A stretch of 64,000 nucleotides of DNA, taken from assembly GCA_958366985.1 (NCBI GenBank), contig CATXDC010000008.1, positions 1 to 64,000 on the forward strand. The letters run 5' to 3'. This document shows positions 24,087-33,574 of the stretch, in pieces. A program made the position numbers and the translations under genes. Below the pieces are notes generated by a model. That model was given only the letters and a program-made list of their open reading frames with translations, did no database searches and had not been told where the DNA came from. How positions within the stretch are numbered: position 1 is the first letter of the stretch; each line of letters opens with the position of its first letter. This stretch comes from an uncultured Oscillospiraceae bacterium (GTDB taxonomy: Bacteria; Bacillota; Clostridia; Oscillospirales; Acutalibacteraceae).

Positions 24087-25955
24087 TCATCCCCTTGCAA
24101 GGTGAATAAGCAGAACGGAAATATCCGCAGGGCTTACTCCCGATATTCTCGAAGCCTGTCCGATGCTGGCAGGACGGATTTTCGCAAGCTTCTCTGCCGC
24201 TTCAAGGCGAAGTCCGCTGATTTCATGGTAATCCATATCCGCCGGTATAAGCTTCTTTTCAAGACGGCGCATTTCATCAATCTGCGCCTGCTGACGTTTT
24301 ATATATCCCTCATACTTTATTTCAATCTCAACCTGCTCGAAAATCTCATAGGGCAGATCGGGACGGTTTTTATCAAAGGGAGCTAAATTTTCATATGTAA
24401 GCTGCGGACGCTTCAAAAGCTCCGCAAACTTTACTCCTGTTTTAAGAGGAGCTGTTCCGAGAGATACAAGGAGCTTATCAAGTTCCTCAGACATGGGAAT
24501 AGAAAGCTTTTCCGCTCTTTTGCGCTCCTGGGCAATAAGTTCTTTCTTATGAAGGAATTTTTTCATGCGCTCTTCGCTTATAAGTCCGATTTCATATCCC
24601 ATGGGAGTCAAACGCAGGTCGGCGTTATCCTGACGGAGAATAAGACGATACTCTGAACGTGAAGTCATCATTCTGTACGGATCGGAGCATCCCTTTGTGA
24701 CAAGATCATCAATTAAAGTTCCGATATATGAGCTTGCACGGTCAAGTATAAAGGGACTCTCCCCTTTTATAAGCCTTGCAGCGTTTATTCCCGCTACAAG
24801 TCCCTGAGCCGCCGCTTCCTCGTATCCGCTGGAGCCGTTAAACTGTCCTGCGCCGAAAAGTCCCGGCAAATCTAAAAATTCAAGGGTCGGAGCAAGCGCC
24901 AGTGGGTCAACGCAGTCATACTCAATAGCATATGCCGTTCTCATAACCTGACAGTGCTCAAGTCCCGGAATTGTTTTGAGGAAACTGAGCTGCACATCTT
25001 CGGGCAGTGAGGAAGAAAGTCCCTGAAGGTACATTTCGTCCGTATCCCCTCCGCAGGGTTCGATAAATATCTGGTGACGCTCTTTTTCTGCAAACCTGAC
25101 TATCTTATCCTCAATACTGGGACAATATCTGGGGCCGACGCCCTCTATTTTTCCACCATACAGCGGAGAACGGTGGAGATTTTCTGTTATGATACGCTTT
25201 GTTTCCTGATTTGTATAGGTTACATAGCATACCTCAGTATTTTTAAGCTGTGATGCATCATCGTCGAAGGAAAAGGGAACTATACGCTCATCCCCTGCCT
25301 GGGGCTCCAGGTTTGAAAAATCAATGCTGTTTCTGTTGACTCTCGACGGAGTTCCGGTTTTGAAGCGGCGAAGAGGCACGCCCAGCTTTTTGAGAGCCTC
25401 CGAAAGACGTGTTGCAGGGAACATGCCGTCCGGTCCGCTTTCATAGGACACATCGCCTACATAAATTCTTCCTCCAAGGAAAGTTCCCGTAGCAAGGATT
25501 ACAGCCTTTGCCGTATACTCAGCACCTAAAGCCGTTACAAGATGCCACAGTTTATTTTCATCCTGCCAAAGGTCGATAATTTCAGCCTGACGCAGTTCCA
25601 GATTTTCCTGTTTCTCCAAAGTGCGCTTCATATACGCAGCATATTTACGTCTATCGATCTGAGCACGGAGACTGTGGACAGCAGGACCCTTTCCTAAATT
25701 GAGCATACGGCTTTGGAGGAGATTGGCATCTGCTGCCTTTCCCATTTCTCCGCCCAGTGCGTCAATTTCACGGACAAGGTGTCCCTTTGATGTTCCGCCG
25801 ATTGACGGATTACAGGGCATATTGCCCACCCAGTCAATATTGATTGTAAAAATTCCCGTCTGACATCCCAGTCTTGCACAGGCAAGGGCAGCTTCAATGC
25901 CTCCGTGACCTGCGCCGATAACTACGGCGTCAAATTCCTTAGCAAAATAACTCAT
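24087..25955 (-). CDS. mnmG: tRNA uridine-5-carboxymethylaminomethyl modification enzyme MnmG (GidA)
   Basis: 622-residue FAD-dependent enzyme that with MnmE builds the cmnm5U34 wobble modification. N-terminal dinucleotide site VVIGAGHGGIEAALACARLG, the conserved CNPSIGGTSKGHLVREIDALGG block, and GPRYCPSIEDK followed by the C-terminal helical tRNA/MnmE-binding region. Full family length (about 620-630). It lies 107 bases after mnmE and four bases before rsmG. Confidence 0.97.
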   Translation of the reverse strand: MSYFAKEFDAVVIGAGHGGIEAALACARLGCQTGIFTINIDWVGNMPCNPSIGGTSKGHLVREIDALGGEMGKAADANLLQSRMLNLGKGPAVHSLRAQIDRRKYAAYMKRTLEKQENLELRQAEIIDLWQDENKLWHLVTALGAEYTAKAVILATGTFLGGRIYVGDVSYESGPDGMFPATRLSEALKKLGVPLRRFKTGTPSRVNRNSIDFSNLEPQAGDERIVPFSFDDDASQLKNTEVCYVTYTNQETKRIITENLHRSPLYGGKIEGVGPRYCPSIEDKIVRFAEKERHQIFIEPCGGDTDEMYLQGLSSSLPEDVQLSFLKTIPGLEHCQVMRTAYAIEYDCVDPLALAPTLEFLDLPGLFGAGQFNGSSGYEEAAAQGLVAGINAARLIKGESPFILDRASSYIGTLIDDLVTKGCSDPYRMMTSRSEYRLILRQDNADLRLTPMGYEIGLISEERMKKFLHKKELIAQERKRAEKLSIPMSEELDKLLVSLGTAPLKTGVKFAELLKRPQLTYENLAPFDKNRPDLPYEIFEQVEIEIKYEGYIKRQQAQIDEMRRLEKKLIPADMDYHEISGLRLEAAEKLAKIRPASIGQASRISGVSPADISVLLIHLARG

Positions 25956-26062
25956 AAAACCTCACAGCCTATATAATATATAATAGTATACGCAAATTAC
26001 ATTTTGCGGTTTGATTTCATATGCATAAACACTCTTAAAAGAGCCGTTACCATTTTCAAAAA

Positions 26063-27427
26063 TTATTTACCTACGCAGAAGCGTGAAAATACCTCGTTTA
26101 TAACTTCTTCGCCGGCTTTTTTACCCGTAAGTTCCAAGAGAGCGTCTATGGCGCAGTCCGTAAGGACATTTACAGCATCGAGGGTGACTCCGGAGTTCAG
26201 TCCCTCTACTCCCTCGTTTATATACTGGAGAGCACGGCGGCAGCAGTCCCTCTGTCTTTCGCTTGCTGCCATGGGAGCCGATGAATCGAATTCGGCAGTT
26301 CCGAGAACCCGCTCCACAGCCTTTTCAAGAGCTTCAAGATTATCTCCGCTTTCAGCGCTGATTGTTACGGTTTCAGAAAAATATTTTTCTATCTGAGAAA
26401 TATCCATCACAGCGTCAAGGTCGCTTTTATTGAGAATTGCAACGGATTTTTTATTTTCACATATTCTGCAAAGCTCTTCATCCTCATGGGTAAAGGCATC
26501 TGACAGATCAAAAACTGCAAAAACTATTTCCGCTCTTTGAAGCCGCTGTTTTGCCATATCGACACCTATACTCTCGACTATATCCCCGGTTTCTCTGATT
26601 CCTGCGGTATCGGCAAGACGCAGAACCACATTTCCGAGGCGCACTGTTTCCTCCACCACGTCACGGGTTGTTCCCGCAACGGGGGTGACTATGGATTTCT
26701 GCACTCCAGCCAAAGCATTCATAAGGGTTGACTTTCCTGCATTAGGTTTTCCCACAATTACGGCGGAAACTCCCTCGGTCACAGCTTTGCCGCTGTCGTA
26801 ACGGCTTATAAGCTTTTCGATTCTGTCGCCGCACTGTCTGAGCGTTTCGGTAAGGACATCATAATTCAGTTCCGGCACGTCATCCTCTGGATAATCCACC
26901 CATGCTGCCATATGTGCGGAGGCCGAAATAAGATTCTGACATATATCGTCTGCTTCACGGCTGAGAGCTCCGTCACGTAGATTAAGTGCAGCGTTCGCAG
27001 CCTGTTCGCTTCCAGCATTGATTATATCCATAACGCCCTCTGCTTCGGCAAGGTCGATTTTTCCGTTGAGGAAACCACGCTTCGTAAATTCTCCCGGACC
27101 TGCGGCAGAGGCTCCGGCAGCAAAAACGCTCCTTAAAACTCTCTGTACCACTAAAAGTCCGCCGTGGCAGGAGATTTCCGCAATGTCCTCTCCCGTATAG
27201 CTCTTGGGAGCACGGTAAACTATTGCAATTGCTTCATCAATATCGCCGTTTTCATCGAAGGCTCTTCCGTAATGAGCGGTATACCCCTTTGCGTCGCACA
27301 GTTTTTTCCCGGATTTGCAGCGGAATACCTTATCGGCGATATTCAGCGCATCTTCTCCGGAAATTCGTATTATACCTATTCCTCCTGCGGCAAGAGGTGT
27401 TGCGATTGCGGCAATTGTTGAGGACAT
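26063..27427 (-). CDS. mnmE: tRNA modification GTPase MnmE (TrmE)
   Basis: 454 residues: N-terminal folate-binding domain, helical domain, and inserted G domain with GKPNAGKSTLMN, the TTRDVVEE switch, DTAGIRET and NKSD, ending in the invariant FCVGK motif. Works with MnmG on U34 of several tRNAs. ATG at 27427 is preferred to a TTG at 27433 because AAAGGAGC lies at good spacing. First gene of mnmE-mnmG-rsmG-noc; a repeat block fills the space upstream. Confidence 0.97.
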   Translation of the reverse strand: MSSTIAAIATPLAAGGIGIIRISGEDALNIADKVFRCKSGKKLCDAKGYTAHYGRAFDENGDIDEAIAIVYRAPKSYTGEDIAEISCHGGLLVVQRVLRSVFAAGASAAGPGEFTKRGFLNGKIDLAEAEGVMDIINAGSEQAANAALNLRDGALSREADDICQNLISASAHMAAWVDYPEDDVPELNYDVLTETLRQCGDRIEKLISRYDSGKAVTEGVSAVIVGKPNAGKSTLMNALAGVQKSIVTPVAGTTRDVVEETVRLGNVVLRLADTAGIRETGDIVESIGVDMAKQRLQRAEIVFAVFDLSDAFTHEDEELCRICENKKSVAILNKSDLDAVMDISQIEKYFSETVTISAESGDNLEALEKAVERVLGTAEFDSSAPMAASERQRDCCRRALQYINEGVEGLNSGVTLDAVNVLTDCAIDALLELTGKKAGEEVINEVFSRFCVGK

Positions 27428-27483
27428 TTGCAAAAGCTCCTTTCATTTAAATATTATTATATTATAAGGCAATATTGCCATAA

Positions 27484-27560
27484 ATACAAGTCGGCAGCAG
27501 GCAGGCTAAGCCTGCACGCAAGACGCACACGGACTTACAGTAAAAAATAATCATTATCGC
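27484..27560 (-). repeat. Scaffold-and-hairpin repeat upstream of mnmE
   Basis: Hairpin GCAGGCTAAGCCTGC at 27501-27515, then ACGCAAGACGCACACGGAC and the CGCCTGCG end, in inverted orientation. About 55 bases upstream of the mnmE start. Confidence 0.65.
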
Positions 27561-27611
27561 CTGCGTAAAAGCTCTTACAAAAATAAAACCAAAGAACCAT
27601 ACAAAACTTTT

Positions 27612-27962
27612 CTCCCCGACAGTCGCACACGTCGGCAAGAAAAAAGTATGGTGAGTAATGAAGCGTTTACTGTATGACGGTGATAGGTTAAGCCCTCCGC
27701 ACTGCCGACGTGAATTGGCGAACGCCTGCTGTGCCTAACCGACGGCAAAGGAAAGAATGTGGTAAGCAGTAAAGCGTTTGCACTTTGACGGTGATAAAAT
27801 AAAACTTCCAAACTGCCGTCGGTGGGCGTGTGGGAGAAAACCGACCTTGCGCTGATTAAAACTTTCTGTTTTGGCAAGGCGGCGGGACTCCGCCGCAAAT
27901 GCACTTTTGCATACTTTTGCTGCTATGGGCAAAAGTATGTGCCCTGCCACGGCATGAGTGGC
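27612..27962 (+). repeat. Large structured repeat, copy B (two units)
   Basis: Unit 1 (27630-27710) bounded by CGTCGGCA/TGCCGACG and unit 2 (27740-27821) by CGACGGCA/TGCCGTCG, both stems perfect. Downstream are GCGGCGG-GACT-CCGCCGC, CATACTTTTGC/GCAAAAGTATG (11 bp) and GCCAC-GGCATGA-GTGGC. Same orientation as copies A and C, antisense to the flanking genes. Confidence 0.82.
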
Positions 27963-28015
27963 GCAGGTTAAACCTGCACATAATCGCAGCGAACATTAAA
28001 TATTTTTCCTGCGTC
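27963..28015 (-). repeat. Partial scaffold repeat fused to copy B
   Basis: GCAGGTTAAACCTGC (27963-27977) directly follows the last hairpin of copy B; the TTTTTCCTGCG tail follows at about 28003-28013. Confidence 0.5.
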
Positions 28016-28042
28016 TATGTTAATTATTTTATTGTACAAGCA

Positions 28043-28081
28043 AAAACCTGCGAACAGGTCTATCCTATCCGCAGGTTTTTG
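28043..28081 (-). terminator. Terminator of the GH3 gene
   Basis: AAAAACCTGCG (28043-28053) pairs with CGCAGGTTTTT (28071-28081). Confidence 0.85.
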
Positions 28082-28132
28082 TTATAAATTTTATTAACTT
28101 TTCAAAACTTAAAACTTACTTATCCCGAATCA

Positions 28133-30577
28133 TCAGATAGAATTGAGAAGGTGCTTAAGATTCTTGAGAGCTTTCGGAAGTCCGCCAAGTATTTTTGCAA
28201 ATCCTTTTCCGGCTCCCTCATCGTTAATCATCATCAGCATTCCCTCTGCCATATCTTCAGAGAAAACACCCATACTCATCTGTATGAAGTTTCTGATGGG
28301 AATCTGTGTGGCCATTGCTTCCATCATTCCACCGTTATAGCCGTCATCCTTAGTTGCAAGTGAGAAGCCCTTTCTGATAAGCTTATTTATCTTGCCTCCC
28401 CACTTTGTATGCTCGGCATCTTCAAGGTTGTTGTAAATAGTAAGCTTCTGGCTCTTATCTCTCTCTCTGGGAGGAATGGGTCTGCCGAGAACCGCTTCAA
28501 ACTGGCTGTCATCAATTGCAGCAATATCGGCTGTGTAATACGCCGGTGCGGATTCTCTGTAATCCGGGACTTCAACCTTTTCAGCCTTGACGTTTACTTT
28601 ATCTGAAAGTCTGATGTCTGCACTTGAAGCGCCTACAAGAATTTCAAAATCGCCGCTCTCTACTGTCCAATCCTGTACCTTTACGTTATAGAAAGCAAAT
28701 GCACGTCTGTCGAGAGTAACTGAAACTTCCTTTTCCTCTCCGGCTTTAAGGAATACCTTTGTAAATCCTTTGAGTTCTTTCTCAGGACGGAAAATTGTGC
28801 TCTCAACATCCTTTACGTAAACCTGAGCAATTTCAGCTCCGTCAACGGAACCTGTATTCTTGATTTTGAAAGTTACTGTAAGCTCGTCGCCATCCTTAAT
28901 TTTTTTGCTGCTGAGCTTAAGGTCGGAATACTGGAAAGAAGTATATGATAAACCGTATCCGAAGGGAAACATAACGGGCTTTTTAGCTGTATCGTAATAT
29001 CTGTATCCGATATAAACGCTTTCTTTATGCTCTGAAAGAACTCTTCCTCCCGGATAGTTGCCGTAAGTTGGATTATCTTTAAGTGAAAGAGGATATGTTT
29101 CGCTGAGCTTACCTGACGGATTAACTGCACCGCTTATAATGTCAGCAATTGCGCCTGCGCCTGCCTGTCCGCCAAGAGAACCGTTGAGAACAGCCTTAAC
29201 TTTATCGAGCCAGGGCATTTCAACGCATGAACCGCCGCTGAGGACAACTACTGTCTCAGGATTTACCGCTGCAACTGCTTCAATAAGAGCATTGTGGCTC
29301 TTAGGCATTCCCATATGGGTTCTGTCGTAGCCTTCGCTCTCGAAATCCTCAGTAAGACCGGCAAATACAAGAACTGTATCAGCCTGTTTTGCTGCTGCAA
29401 CAGCCTCGGCTGTAAGCTCCTCGCTGATTTCGTCCTTTGATTTGTCGTATCCTCTTGCATATATAACTGTATATCCTGCCTCTTTAAGACAGTCAAGTGC
29501 ATTATCAAGTTTTGTGGGGTTAATAAGTGAACTTCCTGCACCCTGGTAACGGGGCTTTTCTGCCATTTCACCGATTACTGCGATTTTCTTTGACTTATCA
29601 ACAGGAAGAATATCATCCTCATTTTTAAGAAGCACTGCGCTTTCACTTGCAATCTGACGAGCAATTTTGTGATTTGCCTCCATATCGCAGGTATACTCCT
29701 CTTTGAGAGTTTCGGCGGAACGCAGAAGAATTTCAATTATGTTATCAACTCTTGCATCAAGATCGCTTTCATCAAGTGAACCATTTCTTACTGCTTCAAT
29801 GATTCTCTTTGCATTGAGTTCACCGGAAGTCGGCATTTCAACATCTGTTCCGTATTTTACGCCCTCTACTCTGTCAACAGATGCGCCCCAGTCGGTTACA
29901 ATAAGACCTTTAAAGCCCCACTCATCACGGAGAACCTGCTGCTGAAGCCAGCGGTTCTGTGAACAGTATGTACCGTTAATCTTGTTATAAGCATTCATAA
30001 CAGTCCAGGGCTGAGCCTCTTTAACTGCAATTTCAAAAGCAGTAAGATAAATTTCTCTTAAAGCACGCTCATCGACAACCTCATCAATAACCATTCTTCT
30101 GGCTTCCTGACTGTTTGCAGCAAAGTGCTTCAGAGATGTACCGATTCCCTTTGACTGTACGCCGTTGATGAAGGAAGCTGCAAGCTTACCTGCAAGGTAA
30201 GGATCCTCAGAGAAATACTCAAAGTTACGTCCGCAAAGAGGAGAACGCTTCATATTGACGCCGGGTCCCAAAAGAACAGAAACTTTTTCCTTTCTGCACT
30301 CATCACCGAGAGCCTCACCCATTTTATAGATAAGGTCGGTATTCCATGAGCAGGAAGTAGCTGCAGCTGTTGGGAAGCATGTTGCGGGAATTGAATTGCT
30401 CAGTCCCTTTTTCTTTCCGTTGGGATCCTGTTTGCGCAGACCATGAGGTCCGTCAGTTACCATAATGGGGTTGATGCCAAGTCTTTCTACTCCCTTGAAA
30501 TGCCAGTAGTCCTTGCCTGAGCAAAGTCCGGCTTTTTCTTCAAGAGTAAGCTTTTCAATAATGTTCTGATGTTTCAT
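28133..30577 (-). CDS. GH3 beta-glucosidase
   Basis: 814-residue cytoplasmic GH3 enzyme removing terminal beta-D-glucose (or related sugars) from oligosaccharides. (alpha/beta)8 barrel first, with MVTDGPHGLRKQ (39-50), KHFAANSQEARR (150-161) and nucleophile D229 in IVTDWGAS; then the alpha/beta sandwich and a fibronectin III-like domain. The last roughly 110 residues (after the VPDYRESAPAYY linker) form an extra helical tail. No signal peptide. ATG at 30577 is preferred to 30589 because GGAGG precedes it. Regulated separately, with its own terminator. Likely completes digestion of glucans cut by GH16. Confidence 0.92.
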   Translation of the reverse strand: MKHQNIIEKLTLEEKAGLCSGKDYWHFKGVERLGINPIMVTDGPHGLRKQDPNGKKKGLSNSIPATCFPTAAATSCSWNTDLIYKMGEALGDECRKEKVSVLLGPGVNMKRSPLCGRNFEYFSEDPYLAGKLAASFINGVQSKGIGTSLKHFAANSQEARRMVIDEVVDERALREIYLTAFEIAVKEAQPWTVMNAYNKINGTYCSQNRWLQQQVLRDEWGFKGLIVTDWGASVDRVEGVKYGTDVEMPTSGELNAKRIIEAVRNGSLDESDLDARVDNIIEILLRSAETLKEEYTCDMEANHKIARQIASESAVLLKNEDDILPVDKSKKIAVIGEMAEKPRYQGAGSSLINPTKLDNALDCLKEAGYTVIYARGYDKSKDEISEELTAEAVAAAKQADTVLVFAGLTEDFESEGYDRTHMGMPKSHNALIEAVAAVNPETVVVLSGGSCVEMPWLDKVKAVLNGSLGGQAGAGAIADIISGAVNPSGKLSETYPLSLKDNPTYGNYPGGRVLSEHKESVYIGYRYYDTAKKPVMFPFGYGLSYTSFQYSDLKLSSKKIKDGDELTVTFKIKNTGSVDGAEIAQVYVKDVESTIFRPEKELKGFTKVFLKAGEEKEVSVTLDRRAFAFYNVKVQDWTVESGDFEILVGASSADIRLSDKVNVKAEKVEVPDYRESAPAYYTADIAAIDDSQFEAVLGRPIPPRERDKSQKLTIYNNLEDAEHTKWGGKINKLIRKGFSLATKDDGYNGGMMEAMATQIPIRNFIQMSMGVFSEDMAEGMLMMINDEGAGKGFAKILGGLPKALKNLKHLLNSI

Positions 30578-30991
30578 TTTTTCCTCCATTTTCCGTATTT
30601 AATTAAATCGAATTTTTCTCATCAAATCTTCTATACAATTTATATATATGAGCTGCTCACTTTAAGAAACAAAATTAAAATCAAAACTTTGCCTTCATTC
30701 AACGCAAAATTTATATGTTGATTCATCATAAATAAATCTCCTGCAAAATTTTAGCGAGCAAATACTCATTATTTTGTAATTATACCATTATATAAGTGAT
30801 AATGTAAATAGTTATAAGCTTTAACGAATACTTTTTTATAAATTCTTTACAAGAAAATTTCATTCCTTTCAATTCTGCACATAAGAGTTTGATAAAAAAC
30901 AGTTTTTTTATGCTTTTTTTGACTTATTATATATTTTTAATCCTAAGTTTTTAAAGTTATATCAAAAACAAGAAATAAAAAACGGAATATA
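30578..30991. other. AT-rich divergent intergenic region
   Basis: About 410 bases between the divergent GH3 and symporter genes. Apart from the symporter promoter at its right end I see no RNA gene or strong hairpin. Confidence 0.4.
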
Positions 30992-31020
30992 TTGACATCG
31001 GCTTAAAAATTTTGTAAAAT
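30992..31020 (+). promoter_or_regulatory. Promoter of the Na+ symporter gene
   Basis: Consensus TTGACA (30992-30997), 17-bp spacer, TAAAAT (31015-31020), 46 bases before the ATG. Confidence 0.75.
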
Positions 31021-31066
31021 CTCATTAATTATTTATTTAAAAATAAAATACCTGAGGAGGGTAAAA

Positions 31067-32443
31067 ATGGAAAAAACTGAAAAAAAATCCAGAGGCCAGT
31101 GGGGTTCAGGTATTGGCTTTGTTCTTGCCGCTGCCGGTTCTGCCGTAGGTCTTGGTAACATCTGGCGTTTCCCCTATCTTGCAGCTAAATACGGCGGAGG
31201 TATTTTCCTTCTTGTATATGTTGCTCTTGTAGTCACATTCGGTGTATTCCTTATGATCACCGAAATCGCAATCGGACGTAAAACAGGTCTCAGCCCCATA
31301 GGAGCTTATACTAAACTCGGCAAAAAGTTTAAATTCGTCGGCGTTATAGCTTCATTCGTCGCTTTCTTCATTCTCCCCTATTACAGCGTTATCGGCGGCT
31401 GGGTTATGAAATACTTCGCTTCATACATAGGAAATCAGCACACTGCTCTTGCTGACTCCAATTTCTTTAGCGGATTCATCAGCAGCGGCGCAGAGCCCCT
31501 TGTATGGCAGGTTATCTTTATTCTTCTTACAACAGCCGTTGTTATCTTCGGCGTTGAAAAGGGTATTGAAAAGGCAAGCAAAATCCTCATGCCCTTGCTC
31601 TTCCTCATGCTTGTCGGTCTTGCAATTTACTCCGCAACCCGTCCCGGCGCACTTGAGGGTATCGCATTTTACTTTAAACCCGATTTCAGCAAGTTCTCAA
31701 TGAATCTTCTTCTTGCCGCTATGGGCCAGATGTTCTACTCAATGTCACTTGCTATGGGTATCATGATCACTTTCGGTTCATATGTTAAAAAGGATGAGAA
31801 CATCGAAAAATCTGCTCTTAACATAGCTCTTTTCGATACAATCGTTGCTATTGTTGCAGGTTTCATCATTGTTCCCGCTTTCTATGTATTCAGCAATGGT
31901 CATGCAGAAGGCATGAATGCAGGCCCCGGACTCATGTTCGGCGTACTTCCCCAGATCTTCGAGGGATTCGGCAGCTCAGTTGTAACAACTGTTTTCGGCG
32001 CCGTATTCTTCCTGCTGGTTTTCTTTGCAGCTATCACTTCTGCTATCTCCCTTATGGAGGCAGTTGTTTCAACAATTTCCGACCAGCTTAAAATCAACCG
32101 TAAGCTTTCAACATTCATTGCAAGCGCATGTGCAATTCTTATAAGCTTCCTTCCCTCACTGGGATACAGCGCACTGAGCAATGTTAAGATTATCGGCCTT
32201 GATATCCTCGACTTCATGGACTTCATCACAAATGCAGTTCTTATGCCTTTGGGTGCACTTCTTACCTGCATCATCGTCGGTTACTTCATTACTCCCAAGG
32301 CAATCATCGACGAAGTTCGCAAGTCATCTCCCTTCAAGCCCGCTAAGCTTTACACAATCGTTATCAGATACTTCGGACCCGCAATTGTTATTGCTGTTCT
32401 TGTAAGCTCTGTTCTCAACACATTTGGAATCATTAAACTTTAA
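31067..32443 (+). CDS. Neurotransmitter:sodium symporter (NSS/SNF) family transporter
   Basis: 458-residue integral membrane protein of the LeuT-fold NSS family, using Na+ to import amino acids or amines. The signature helix 1 reads GSAVGLGNIWRFPYLAAKYGG with the unwound GLGN segment of the Na+/substrate site. About eleven hydrophobic segments, typical of bacterial members. RBS GAGGAGG. Single gene between its own consensus promoter and a strong terminator. Substrate not predictable; the MhsT/TnaT relatives carry hydrophobic amino acids. Confidence 0.93.
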   Translation: MEKTEKKSRGQWGSGIGFVLAAAGSAVGLGNIWRFPYLAAKYGGGIFLLVYVALVVTFGVFLMITEIAIGRKTGLSPIGAYTKLGKKFKFVGVIASFVAFFILPYYSVIGGWVMKYFASYIGNQHTALADSNFFSGFISSGAEPLVWQVIFILLTTAVVIFGVEKGIEKASKILMPLLFLMLVGLAIYSATRPGALEGIAFYFKPDFSKFSMNLLLAAMGQMFYSMSLAMGIMITFGSYVKKDENIEKSALNIALFDTIVAIVAGFIIVPAFYVFSNGHAEGMNAGPGLMFGVLPQIFEGFGSSVVTTVFGAVFFLLVFFAAITSAISLMEAVVSTISDQLKINRKLSTFIASACAILISFLPSLGYSALSNVKIIGLDILDFMDFITNAVLMPLGALLTCIIVGYFITPKAIIDEVRKSSPFKPAKLYTIVIRYFGPAIVIAVLVSSVLNTFGIIKL

Positions 32444-32467
32444 GATTTCAAAGAATACCGCATATGC

Positions 32468-32507
32468 AAAAATCTCCGTTACGGAAAGATCCATAACGGA
32501 GATTTTT
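32468..32507. terminator. Bidirectional terminator
   Basis: Perfect 14-bp stem (32468-32481 with 32494-32507) and T-run, between the convergent symporter and DUF1905 genes. Confidence 0.9.
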
Positions 32508-32511
32508 CTTT

Positions 32512-32799
32512 TTATAAATCTTCTGTAATAGTAACGGAAACAGTATCTCCGGGATACTTACCCATTTGCTTTTGTATATCCTTTCTCACTCCGATAATAT
32601 AACAAATGCTTCCGTCATCATTTTTTACGCCCATATTTACAATGCTCCCCTTATAAGGCACACCGTCAAATTCTGCTGAAACCTTAACCCGTCCTTTGCC
32701 AAACTCCTCTCTTATATCAAAGGGAACCCTCACAAAAGCTCCGCCTTTATCGGGAACAGGCTCTATTACCGCTTCAAATTTATAAACTTTATTTTCCAT
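32512..32799 (-). CDS. DUF1905 domain protein
   Basis: 95-residue protein made only of the DUF1905 beta-barrel-like fold: KFEAVIEP, GGAFVRVPFDIREEFGKGRVKV, GVRKDIQKQMGKYPGDTVSV. Function is not established; in other bacteria it is often fused to a bacteriocin-protection YdeI-like (OmdA) domain, absent here. ATG at 32799 with GAGG before it is preferred to a longer start at 32847. Not evidently linked to its neighbours. Confidence 0.8.
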   Translation of the reverse strand: MENKVYKFEAVIEPVPDKGGAFVRVPFDIREEFGKGRVKVSAEFDGVPYKGSIVNMGVKNDDGSICYIIGVRKDIQKQMGKYPGDTVSVTITEDL

Positions 32800-32920
32800 G
32801 TTTTTTTCCTCTTTAGATGTAATAACATGAATGTCATGAAAAATCATTTACAGCATTTTTAAAACACATTGTAAAATCTGCAATCACTGATATTTCTGTA
32901 ACTTAATATACAGCTAAATT

Positions 32921-32956
32921 TAAAAAATATACCTATGTCAACAGACACAGGTATAT
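32921..32956 (-). terminator. Terminator of the thioesterase gene
   Basis: 13-bp stem with one mismatch (32927-32939 with 32944-32956), T-run on the minus strand. Confidence 0.75.
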
Positions 32957-32969
32957 TTCCTTTTTATAT

Positions 32970-33359
32970 TCAGTTTTTTCTCTCCTGAGCTTTCTGAAGG
33001 AATTTCTCCTTATAAACCACAAATCTTTCGTGAAGTCCCTCGCCGATTGCTCCTTTTTCATCGGATGCGGTTACTTTGAAGATAAGCTTTCTGCCCTCGA
33101 CTCCTATAAGCTCTGCACAGGCAGTTACTTTCATACCTACGGGAGTAGCTGCATTATGGCTCACATTTAAAAGTGTGCCGACTGTTGTGCTGCCCTCTTC
33201 GAGAAATTTATCAGCGCATTTTGCAGCGGCATTTTCCATAAGCGCAAGCATAAAAGGAGTTGCAAAAACCGGCAGAGAACCACTTCCTGCCGCTATGGCG
33301 GTATTTTCATCAGTTACAACTGTTTCTGAAAAACATTTTGTTCCAACTTCAAAAGTCAT
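32970..33359 (-). CDS. Hot-dog fold thioesterase, FlK-like
   Basis: 129 residues matching the fluoroacetyl-CoA-thioesterase-like hot-dog family: FATPFMLALMENAAAKCADKF helix and the TVGTLLNVSHNAATPVGMKV strand pair. In FlK the catalytic Thr/His/Glu sit in this fold; here T-P-F-M-L and E-N-A give Thr and Glu, and H in NVSHNAATP. It most likely hydrolyses small acyl-CoA esters; the true substrate is unknown and most family members have nothing to do with fluoroacetate. Single gene. Confidence 0.8.
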   Translation of the reverse strand: MTFEVGTKCFSETVVTDENTAIAAGSGSLPVFATPFMLALMENAAAKCADKFLEEGSTTVGTLLNVSHNAATPVGMKVTACAELIGVEGRKLIFKVTASDEKGAIGEGLHERFVVYKEKFLQKAQERKN

Positions 33360-33574
33360 TTTATATTATCCTTTCCTGATCACCTTTTTATTTAATTTTA
33401 CCACATGGATTATACAGGTACAATATCTAATAATTAAGGATAGCTTTTTCAAACTCACTATACAAAAATTTGTGCGTATTTTATAAAATAGTCCTTTTTT
33501 GATATTGAATTTTGTTTCTTAATATGTTACACTCCCGATATAATTATATATTTTAACAAAGGAGTATGTTTTTT

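Noticed and set aside
27575..27904. Minus-strand open frame of about 109 codons through repeat copy B, with a similar peptide repeated in copy A (21517-21771)
   Set aside because: The peptide similarity follows from DNA similarity of the repeat units; a second overlapping frame is equally 'conserved', the frame breaks in copy C, and no ribosome binding site or normal protein composition is seen.
27735..27950. Second minus-strand open frame in copy B, matched at 21695-21934
   Set aside because: It overlaps the first frame in the same repeat DNA and has no independent coding signs; treated as a by-product of the repeat.
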